Assembly (NCBI GenBank): GCA_031263085.1
Contig: JAISGM010000003.1
Coordinates: 26,154 to 90,153, forward strand
Reading direction: 5' to 3'
Length of the DNA stretch: 64,000 bases
Source of the DNA: Coxiellaceae bacterium
Lineage (GTDB): Bacteria; Pseudomonadota; Gammaproteobacteria; UBA9339
Part shown: positions 57,039-64,000 of the stretch, in pieces
Position numbering within the stretch: position 1 is the first letter of the stretch
Layout: each line of letters begins with the position of its first letter
Made by a program: the position numbers and the translations under genes
The notes under the pieces: generated by a model
Told to the model about the DNA's origin: nothing
The model's database searches: none
The model's input: only the letters and a program-made list of their open reading frames with translations

Positions 57039-58202
57039 ATGAATAAACAATTTAATAATATAATGATATCGTTGTTTTTGTTATTTTTTGGCGTGTATTT
57101 TAATCGCGCATATGGTAACGCGATACCTGCTGCACCTGAATTTAACGTTAAATCATACATTTTGATGGATGTTAATAGTGGTATGGTAATTGCCGAAAAA
57201 AATAGTAATGCACGAACAGCTCCAGCAAGTTTAACTAAAATAATGACTCTTTACTTAACCGCTGATGCTCTTCGTAATGAAAAAATTCATCTACACGATT
57301 CAGTAGTAATAAGTGAAAAGGCATGGCGTACTGGAGGCTCCAAAATGTTCATTAAGGTAGGCTCTAGTGTTTCAATTCAAGATTTAATTAAAGGAGTAAC
57401 TGTTGCTTCTGGTAATGACGCTACAATAGCTATCGCCGAATACTTAGCTGGATCTGAATCAGCTTTCGTAGATATGATGAATGAAGTGGCACATGATTTA
57501 AATATGAATGATACTAATTTCGGCGATTGTAGCGGATTTTCTAATGAAATTAATTACAGTACCGCATACGATCTAGCTATTTTGAGTAAGGCGTGGTTAA
57601 TGCGATTCCCGGAATATTATTCCTGGTTTAAAGATAAATGGATTATCTATAATAATATTAAACAACCTAATCGTAATCGTTTACTTTGGCTTGATCCCTC
57701 GGTTGATGGTATAAAAACAGGTTACACCGAAAAAGCTGGTTATTGTTTAATAAGCTCAGCAGAACGCAACAATGTTCGTCTACTTGTTGTAGTTTTAGGA
57801 GCGCCAAACGACAATGTTCGAGTTAATTGTAGTTTGACATTACTAAATTACGGCTTTCGTTATTTTGATAGTCTAAAGATATTTTCGGCTAACACTAAAA
57901 TAAATACAGCAAAAACATTATTTGGTAAAAAAAATACTATTGATCTCGGATTAAAGGAAGACTTATATGTCACCCTACCTAAGGGGGAAACTCATAGTAC
58001 AAAATTGAAGGTTAAAATAAACATTAAAAAATACTACCAAGCTCCAATCATTAAAAACCAAATTTGTGGTACTTTAAACGTTTTGTTTAATAATAAAATT
58101 ATTATGACCAAGCCTCTTATATCGTTAAAAAACAATGATCGTACTAATTCCGTTTTTGTGGTTTTCGATTACATTAAATTGTGGTTACAATCTAAAAGAT
58201 AA
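57039..58202 (+). CDS. dacA: D-alanyl-D-alanine carboxypeptidase (PBP5/6 family)
   Basis: DacA trims the terminal D-Ala from peptidoglycan pentapeptides in the periplasm. The 387-residue precursor has a signal peptide ending near residue 26 and the catalytic triad motifs SLTK (64-67), SGN (124-126) and KTG (226-228), followed by the PBP5_C beta domain. It lies six bases after rlpA. Confidence 0.95.
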   Translation: MNKQFNNIMISLFLLFFGVYFNRAYGNAIPAAPEFNVKSYILMDVNSGMVIAEKNSNARTAPASLTKIMTLYLTADALRNEKIHLHDSVVISEKAWRTGGSKMFIKVGSSVSIQDLIKGVTVASGNDATIAIAEYLAGSESAFVDMMNEVAHDLNMNDTNFGDCSGFSNEINYSTAYDLAILSKAWLMRFPEYYSWFKDKWIIYNNIKQPNRNRLLWLDPSVDGIKTGYTEKAGYCLISSAERNNVRLLVVVLGAPNDNVRVNCSLTLLNYGFRYFDSLKIFSANTKINTAKTLFGKKNTIDLGLKEDLYVTLPKGETHSTKLKVKINIKKYYQAPIIKNQICGTLNVLFNNKIIMTKPLISLKNNDRTNSVFVVFDYIKLWLQSKR

Positions 58203-58207
58203 GTATA

Positions 58208-58864
58208 TTAATTAGTTTTAAATAACAGTTCAAAATTACGATGTCCTAGTTGTTTTCCTTTTTTTTCAAATTTAGTTATGATTGTTCTATTAATTCTAAT
58301 ATCCAATTTAGTAAATCCTGGATGATTAGTTAGTATTGTATCAATATAATCAGCATAATCCTTCCAATCAGTAACAATATTCAGTAGACCTTGAGGTTTT
58401 AATTTACTATAAAGAAGTTCAACAAAATCTGGCTGGATCAGACGTCTCTTATGATGTCTTTTTTTAGGCCAAGGATCTGGAAATAGAATGAAAATTTCAT
58501 CAATAGACCCATTTACAATACAATTCTCTAAAATTATTACCGCATTTTCACAATAAACTTTTATATTATTTAAAGGATATTTTGCTAATAAAGATAGAAG
58601 ATTAGCTACTCCTGGTTTATGGATTTCAATACCGACAAATTTTTTTGTTGGATATTGTTTTGCAAAATCGAAAAGAGAATCGCCATCACCAAAACCTATT
58701 TCTAGAACTAGAGGAATACAATTCCTAGTAATATTTGATAACAAATCCAATCCATATTTAGGCCATAATTCGTCAAAAATTTTTTGCCTGTATTTACTTA
58801 ATTTCCTTGCTCTATTAACAAAACTTCTAACCGATCTTATGCAATTCATCTCTTCTAGATACAT
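58208..58864 (-). CDS. trmB: tRNA (guanine-N7-)-methyltransferase
   Basis: TrmB makes m7G46 in the variable loop of tRNAs. The 218-residue protein has the SAM-binding LEIGFGDGDSLFDFAKQ, then FLFPDPWPKKRHHKRRLIQPDFVELL, the characteristic TrmB motif. An ATG five codons in is an alternative start. It is convergent with dacA, five bases apart. Confidence 0.94.
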   Translation of the reverse strand: MYLEEMNCIRSVRSFVNRARKLSKYRQKIFDELWPKYGLDLLSNITRNCIPLVLEIGFGDGDSLFDFAKQYPTKKFVGIEIHKPGVANLLSLLAKYPLNNIKVYCENAVIILENCIVNGSIDEIFILFPDPWPKKRHHKRRLIQPDFVELLYSKLKPQGLLNIVTDWKDYADYIDTILTNHPGFTKLDIRINRTIITKFEKKGKQLGHRNFELLFKTN

Positions 58865-59023
58865 ACAATTATTAACCGTTACAAGTTCTTTAATAGTATT
58901 AGTAATAATAATTCTTATTTTTTAAAATATATTACAACTTTATTATAATTTAAGACAAAACTTAGATGATTGTAATGAAATAATTGTTGTTTAAATATAT
59001 TTAGATCATAATACTGCTTTGTA

Positions 59024-59094
59024 GCGGGTGTAGTTTAATGGTAGAACCGAAGCTTCCCAAGCTTCCGGCGTGGGTTCGATTCCCATCGCCCGCT
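59024..59094 (+). tRNA. tRNA-Gly (anticodon CCC)
   Basis: Acceptor GCGGGTG pairs with CGCCCGC, including one T-G. The anticodon stem GAAGC/GCTTC encloses TTCCCAA. CCA is not encoded. Anticodon CCC reads GGG. It is convergent with tRNA-Phe, 11 bases away. Confidence 0.94.
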
Positions 59095-59105
59095 TATCAA
59101 TTTAA

Positions 59106-59178
<73 letters not shown>

Positions 59179-59521
59179 AATCCTATATCCATCGCGGTTT
59201 GTATCGTAACCGCTAAATTTACTAAAGTCAATCTACGAAATTAAGCTCTTATGAATTAATATTTGCTGTTTTATATATGTAACATTTACAGCAAAAAAAA
59301 CACAATGAAATGATTTATCAATATATTCAACATTATGTTTTTACATTATCGATATATTTTAATTCTAATATTGAATTCAAATACAATTGAACAATAATGC
59401 CATAAATCATAAAAATAATCGCTATATTATAGATGTATTGAATAGAAGCTCTAATTAATACTTGTGAAATAACAACCAACACATTATCTGTTCTATACAA
59501 ATCTTGACTGGATATTTTCTG
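59179..59521. other. Intergenic region between tRNA-Phe and mnmA
   Basis: This is 343 bp of AT-rich DNA. It should hold the tRNA-Phe promoter (minus strand) near its left end and the 3' flank of mnmA at its right. I see no reading frame of note, no RNA-like fold and no convincing terminator hairpin. Confidence 0.4.
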
Positions 59522-60622
59522 CTAGAAACTAATTCTCGATGATATAATGCCACCACCGAGACATATATCTTTATCATAAAAAACAATTGATTGTCCAGGA
59601 GTTACCGCCCATTCTGCATTAAAAAATTCCACAGAAATATGATTTGTCTTTTGATCTTTTATAATAATACACTCTTGATCTAATTGACGATATCTAATCT
59701 TCGCTTGACATTTTAAAGGTAATGAAATTTTTTCGTTATTAATCCAATGAACTTTATCGCAAATTATTTTTTTAGACATTAGTAGCGAATGATTCTTCTC
59801 CTGGGTTACGATCAAGGTATTTGACGATAAATCTTTATCAGCTACATACCACGGAGCTTCAGGTCTTCCTTGTTGACCGCCAATGCATATTCCCTTGCGT
59901 TGACCATAGGTATAAAACATTAATCCATGATGACGCCCGATAATCTTATTATCTGTGGTTACGATATTTCCGGGGCGACTAAGTAAATAGCCACTTAAAA
60001 ATGTTTTAAATTTACGTTCACCAATAAAACAAATACCAGTACTACTTTTTTTAGCGTGATTAGGTAATCCCGCATTTTTGGCAATTTCTCGCACTTGAAA
60101 TTTAGTTAAATTTCCTATTGGAAAGATTGTTGCCAGTAATTGTTCCTGATTAAGCAAATACAAAAAATAAGTTTGATCTTTCGATTTATCTGATGCTTTT
60201 AATAGCAACTCCTTTCCGTCAATAGTATTCTTTCTTGCGTAGTGACCAGTAGCAATAAATTCAGCGCCTAAAGATCTAGCGTAATCCAAAAAAGCACGAA
60301 ATTTTATTTCTTTATTACATAATATATCTGGATTTGGAGTACGACCCAAGGCGTACTCATCAAGAAAATGTTGAAAAACTTTATTCCAATATTCGATAGC
60401 AAAATTTATTACATGGAGTTTAATTTTTAAAACCTCACTTACCAAAATGGCATCTTTAAAATCTACTGACATAGAGCATGATTCATCTGAAGAGTCTTGC
60501 CAATTTTTCATAAATACAGCTTCAACAACGTAACCTGCTCTTTTTAGCAAAAAAGCGGTTACCGCTGAATCCACTCCACCAGAAAGCCCAACGATAACTA
60601 ATTTCCGAAATAAACTAGACAT
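59522..60622 (-). CDS. mnmA: tRNA-specific 2-thiouridylase MnmA
   Basis: MnmA thiolates U34 of tRNA-Lys, -Glu and -Gln. The 366-residue protein has the PP-loop SGGVDS (14-19), FMKNW, the first catalytic Cys in GRTPNPDILCNKEIKF and the second in STGICFIGERKF, plus the beta-barrel C-terminal domain. It lies 25 bases downstream of infA on the same strand. Confidence 0.96.
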   Translation of the reverse strand: MSSLFRKLVIVGLSGGVDSAVTAFLLKRAGYVVEAVFMKNWQDSSDESCSMSVDFKDAILVSEVLKIKLHVINFAIEYWNKVFQHFLDEYALGRTPNPDILCNKEIKFRAFLDYARSLGAEFIATGHYARKNTIDGKELLLKASDKSKDQTYFLYLLNQEQLLATIFPIGNLTKFQVREIAKNAGLPNHAKKSSTGICFIGERKFKTFLSGYLLSRPGNIVTTDNKIIGRHHGLMFYTYGQRKGICIGGQQGRPEAPWYVADKDLSSNTLIVTQEKNHSLLMSKKIICDKVHWINNEKISLPLKCQAKIRYRQLDQECIIIKDQKTNHISVEFFNAEWAVTPGQSIVFYDKDICLGGGIISSRISF

Positions 60623-60647
60623 AAATCAAGATATAACTAAAATAAAA

Positions 60648-60881
60648 TTAAAATATTTTTTTATCAACATTACGATATATTATTCGTCCCCTACTCAGAT
60701 CATAAGGAGTCAATTCTACAGTAACAGTATCACCAGTAAGTAAACGAATGTAATTTTTACGCATTTTACCACAAATATGCGCAATTATAACATGACCATT
60801 CTGTAGCTTAACGCGAAATACAGTATTTGGTAATGTTTCAACAATATTCCCTTCCATTTCAATACACTCTTCTTTCGGCAT
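60648..60881 (-). CDS. infA: Translation initiation factor IF-1
   Basis: IF-1 is a single OB-fold protein that binds the ribosomal A site during initiation. The 77-residue protein has [44 protein letters not shown], typical of the family (72 residues in E. coli). I chose the ATG at 60881 (MPKEE), behind AAAAGGTGATT; a GTG two codons upstream overlaps that ribosome site. Confidence 0.96.
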   Translation of the reverse strand: MPKEECIEMEGNIVETLPNTVFRVKLQNGHVIIAHICGKMRKNYIRLLTGDTVTVELTPYDLSRGRIIYRNVDKKIF

Positions 60882-61045
60882 AATCACCTTTTTAAAAATT
60901 AAAGATCAATTTCAATGATATTGCCCCAAACTTAATAAATAATCAACATTATCCAATATACAATATCTATAAAATAAACTAGACAAAGAAAAGAATTTTT
61001 TTCATAATCGACAAACCTGAATTAACTAAGATAGTAGTCGCAAAA

Positions 61046-62152
61046 ATGATTTCTAATATCATAGAATTGGTTAATGTCTCTAAAAATTTTGGTGATTATA
61101 AAGCACTACAGCTTACTAATATTACTATAAAAAATGGAGAATTCATCACTCTTCTTGGTCCATCTGGGTGTGGTAAGACCACATTTCTACGCTTAATTTC
61201 CGGTTTTGAAAAACCAAATACTGGACAAATTTTTATTAATGGACGTAATGTGACTGATTTACCACCAGAAAAACGTCATCTTAATACGGTATTTCAAAGT
61301 TATGCACTATTTCCGCATATGACTGTTTACGATAACGTAGCTTTCGGATTGCGTTGCAAAAAAATATCAGAACACGAGATTAAACGACGAGTTATTGAAG
61401 TTCTACATACAGTTAAACTTGAACAATTAGTAGAACGCAAACCTCATCAACTCAGTGGAGGTCAGCAACAACGAGTAGCAATTGCTCGCGCTGTAGTCAA
61501 TGAACCAATAGTCTTACTTCTCGACGAGCCACTTAGTGCATTAGATTATAATTTACGTAAAGCTATGCAAATAGAATTGAAACAATTACAACGACGTTTA
61601 GGAATAACTTTTATTTTTGTAACTCATGATCAAGAAGAAGCCTTATTGATGTCTGATAGAGTTGCCATCATGAATGAAGGTTATATTGAGCAATTGGGTA
61701 CTCCTAAAGATGTTTATGAAGAACCAATAAATTTATACGTAGCTAAGTTTATTGGCGAAGCTAATATTTTTAATACTGAAATCTTAACGATTCATGACAA
61801 AAAACTAGCAGTTAATATTGAAGGAAAATTACTCACACTTAATAACAAAAAAGATTTAATTGCTAAACAGGGAATACATATTGTGATCCGACCAGAAGAT
61901 ATAACAGTCTGGGGTGAAAATGAAATTACCGCAGAAGAAAGCAAAAATATGCTGCCAGGAATCGTGGAACAAGTAATCTATAAAGGATCTACAGTAGATC
62001 TAATTGTACGTCTACCAAGTGGAAAAAAAATTTTAGCGGTAGAATTTTTTAATGAAGATGATGAAAAACTTGATTACCATTCAACCGAAAAAGTCTGGAT
62101 CGACTGGATCCCGGGATGGGAAGTAATATTGCCCCATGAAGAAAAAAACTAA
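61046..62152 (+). CDS. potA: Spermidine/putrescine ABC transporter ATP-binding protein
   Basis: PotA energises polyamine import. The 368-residue protein has Walker A GPSGCGKTT (38-46), signature LSGGQQQRVAIARAV, Walker B VLLLDEPLSALD, H-loop FVTHDQEEAL and a C-terminal TOBE domain (about 285-365). It overlaps potB by 17 bases, in the conserved potABCD operon order. Confidence 0.95.
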   Translation: MISNIIELVNVSKNFGDYKALQLTNITIKNGEFITLLGPSGCGKTTFLRLISGFEKPNTGQIFINGRNVTDLPPEKRHLNTVFQSYALFPHMTVYDNVAFGLRCKKISEHEIKRRVIEVLHTVKLEQLVERKPHQLSGGQQQRVAIARAVVNEPIVLLLDEPLSALDYNLRKAMQIELKQLQRRLGITFIFVTHDQEEALLMSDRVAIMNEGYIEQLGTPKDVYEEPINLYVAKFIGEANIFNTEILTIHDKKLAVNIEGKLLTLNNKKDLIAKQGIHIVIRPEDITVWGENEITAEESKNMLPGIVEQVIYKGSTVDLIVRLPSGKKILAVEFFNEDDEKLDYHSTEKVWIDWIPGWEVILPHEEKN

Positions 62153-62987
62153 TTCTTTTGAAATATTTTCAATAAGCATTATTTGGTTATGGCTAGGAAT
62201 ATTTGCTATCTTACCTATCGGCATAACTTTTATTACTAGCTTTCTTACTCAAGATCCAGATAGTATCGTACAATTAACTCCGACTCTCGCTAATTATTCT
62301 AAACTTCTTAATCATGCCTATATTAACGTTTTATTACAATCTCTATATCTTGCCAGTAGCTGTACTATTATCTGCTTGATTATTGGTTATCCTTTTGCTT
62401 TTATAATTGCCAGAAGTCAAAACAAATATAAATCACTCTTATTACTCTTAGTTATTATTCCATTTTGGACTAGCTCCTTAATTCGCACTTATGCCATTAT
62501 GGCAATTTTAAAAACTAAGGGGATATTAAATATGGTTCTACTTGCTATAGGTGTAATCCACGAACCACTACAAATTCTTTACAGCTATACAGCAGTATTA
62601 ATCGGTTGCGTTTATGATTTATTACCTTTTATGATTTTACCACTCTATGCTATTCTTGAGAAACTTAACTCAGAATATTTAGAAGCAGCTAAAGATTTAG
62701 GAGCAGGATGGTTTACAACTTTAATAAAAATTGTCATTCCATTAACCAAATCCGGAATCATTGCAGGATCAGTATTAGTATTCCTCCCTGCAATGACAAT
62801 GTTTTACATTCCGGTATTATTGGGTGGAGCAAAAAATCTACTAATAGGTAATCTAGTTGAACAACAATTTCTTTCAGTTAATAATTGGCCTCTGGGTACT
62901 GCTATTAGCGTTATTATCACATTACTAATGGGAATTCTCATAATAATTTATTGGCATAATTCTAAAGAAGAATCTCGTAAAATTTAA
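62136..62987 (+). CDS. potB: Spermidine/putrescine ABC transporter permease PotB
   Basis: This inner membrane permease of 283 residues has about six helices. The EAA loop reads EYLEAAKDLGAGWFTTLIKIVIPLTKSG, and IPFWTSSLIRTYA is a typical PotB block. The start ATG lies inside the end of potA. PotC follows after one base, so the channel is a PotB-PotC heterodimer. Confidence 0.94.
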   Translation: MKKKTNSFEIFSISIIWLWLGIFAILPIGITFITSFLTQDPDSIVQLTPTLANYSKLLNHAYINVLLQSLYLASSCTIICLIIGYPFAFIIARSQNKYKSLLLLLVIIPFWTSSLIRTYAIMAILKTKGILNMVLLAIGVIHEPLQILYSYTAVLIGCVYDLLPFMILPLYAILEKLNSEYLEAAKDLGAGWFTTLIKIVIPLTKSGIIAGSVLVFLPAMTMFYIPVLLGGAKNLLIGNLVEQQFLSVNNWPLGTAISVIITLLMGILIIIYWHNSKEESRKI

Positions 62988-62988
62988 C

Positions 62989-63759
62989 ATGAACAAATTT
63001 AGTAAATACTTTTATATTAGCGCGGTATACATTTTTCTTTATCTACCTATAATTACCGTTGTCATCTTCTCTTTTAATAATGCTAAGCATTCACTAGTAT
63101 GGCAAGGATTTACCCTAAAGTGGTATGATATTCTTTTTCGAGATGGTATATTAATAAACGTCGCATGGCATTCATTAGTATTAGGAATACTCGCTGCAAC
63201 TATCGCAACTATTATTGGATTCATAGCGGCTGTAAGTATATTTCGTTATCATTTTTTCGGTAAAAAAATTCTACATGTAATCATTTTTATTCTAATTTTA
63301 ACTCCAGAAATTATGATAGCAATATCATTACTACTATTATATAACTTTATAAAAATCCCTTTAGGGTTTTGGACTTTACTGCTATCTCATACTACAATGT
63401 GTATTCCTTTTGTCACTATAACAGTTTACAGCAGAATGACTACTATTGATACTACAATCTTTGAAGCTGCTATGGATTTAGGAGCTTCTGATTTTACAAT
63501 ATTTCGTAAAGTCATTATACCATTGGTTTCTCCGGCTATCATCGCGAGCTGGTTGTTAAGTTTTACTTTATCGCTCGACGATGTAATTATAAGTTATTTT
63601 GTTAGTGGACCAACTTTTGATATTTTACCATTAAAAATTTATTCAATGGTACGTCTTGGAGTCAAACCAGAAGTAAATGCTTTATGTACATTAATGTTAG
63701 CCTTCACTTTACTCGGTGTTACAGTCAGTTATGGCGTACTTAAGAAAAAATTAAAATGA
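62989..63759 (+). CDS. potC: Spermidine/putrescine ABC transporter permease PotC
   Basis: This is the second permease of the polyamine importer, 256 residues with about six helices. FNNAKHSLVWQGFTLKWY near residue 29, the EAA loop FEAAMDLGASDFTIFRKVIIPLVSPA, and LSLDDVIISYFVSGP are PotC hallmarks. Its stop overlaps the potD start (ATGA). Confidence 0.94.
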   Translation: MNKFSKYFYISAVYIFLYLPIITVVIFSFNNAKHSLVWQGFTLKWYDILFRDGILINVAWHSLVLGILAATIATIIGFIAAVSIFRYHFFGKKILHVIIFILILTPEIMIAISLLLLYNFIKIPLGFWTLLLSHTTMCIPFVTITVYSRMTTIDTTIFEAAMDLGASDFTIFRKVIIPLVSPAIIASWLLSFTLSLDDVIISYFVSGPTFDILPLKIYSMVRLGVKPEVNALCTLMLAFTLLGVTVSYGVLKKKLK

Positions 63760-64000
63760 AAAAATATCGTTATTATATTTACATAATCTATTTACTAATA
63801 ATCACATATCAAATTAATAGCCAAGCCGCTAATCTAAATATCTATATTTGGGGTAATTATCTACCATTAGAAATTGTTCAGCAATTCACTAAAGAAACTG
63901 GAATTGTAGTCAATATCACTGAGTATGATAACAATGAAACAATGTTTACTAAACTAAAGGCCTTAAAGCACTCAAGTTATGACATAGTAGTTCCTTCAAG
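63756..64000 (+). CDS. potD: Spermidine/putrescine-binding protein PotD, N-terminal part
   Basis: The gene begins at an ATG overlapping the potC stop and runs off the end of the window after 81 complete codons. A signal peptide (MKKYRYYIYIIYLLIITY...) likely ends after SQA. The mature start LNIYIWGNYLP and the FTKETGIVVNITEYDNNETM segment match periplasmic polyamine-binding proteins. It completes the potABCD operon. Confidence 0.92.
   Translation, partial: MKKYRYYIYIIYLLIITYQINSQAANLNIYIWGNYLPLEIVQQFTKETGIVVNITEYDNNETMFTKLKALKHSSYDIVVPS

Overview
The window is an AT-rich, gene-dense stretch of a gammaproteobacterial chromosome. Almost every gene is a recognisable housekeeping or envelope gene, and many sit in classic gammaproteobacterial order: frr-uppS-cdsA-bamA-lpxD-fabZ-lpxA, lptF-lptG, rplM-rpsI-sspA-sspB-dolP-diaA, rodZ-hisS-yfgM, rpmB-rpmG-mutM, uvrC-pgsA-tRNA-Gly-Cys-Leu, rodA-rlpA-dacA and potABCD. 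The low GC, genes missing from conserved blocks, a sugar-phosphate antiporter of the UhpC/GlpT type and several amino-acid, polyamine and MFS importers suggest a reduced, host-associated organism. A Legionellales/Coxiellaceae-like lineage is my best guess, at low confidence. There is no 16S gene to test it.

Layout. 1-6737 (+): the end of pyrH, ribosome recycling, undecaprenyl-PP and CDP-diacylglycerol synthesis, BamA and early lipid A synthesis. 6738-9742 (-): a tyrosine recombinase, family 4 uracil-DNA glycosylase and hemW. 9734-18571 (+): cysS, rnhA-dnaQ-pepN, lpxB and a polar amino acid ABC transporter. 18667-35050 (-): tRNA-Lys, kdsA-pyrG, lptFG-serS, rarA, tmRNA, an HU-like protein, htpG, plsC, ugd, an M17 aminopeptidase and uvrB. 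35172-37202 (+): rplM-rpsI, tRNA-Gln, sspAB. 37180-42153 (-): M50 protease, dolP, diaA, yfgM, hisS, rodZ, ndk. 42273-50357 (+): sugar-phosphate antiporter, tRNA-Ala/Glu, rpmBG-mutM, two MFS carriers around ruvX-rpe-folD, tRNA-Ser. 50400-53442 (-): tRNA-Leu/Cys/Gly, pgsA, uvrC, tRNA-Ser. 53509-58864: a BI-1 family protein, ybeY, rodA-rlpA-dacA, trmB. 59024-64000: tRNA-Gly/Phe, mnmA, infA and potABC with the start of potD.

How the genes fit together. Lipid A and LPS assembly is well represented (lpxA, lpxB, lpxD, fabZ, kdsA, lptF, lptG, bamA), as is wall elongation (rodZ, rodA, dacA, rlpA). Trans-translation (tmRNA) and its ClpXP adaptor SspB occur together. The MEP-pathway genes dxr and ispG are both absent from their usual neighbourhoods, although the isoprenoid consumer uppS is kept. 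This implies a mevalonate route or import of precursors.

I see no prophage, IS element, CRISPR array, toxin cluster or clearly undescribed multi-gene system. The most unusual features are a 56-bp perfect palindrome with no spacer beside ybeY, an MFS gene whose stop codon lies inside a tRNA-Ser gene, a tmRNA tag ending AVA, and active-site substitutions in RlpA, PepN and LpxA.
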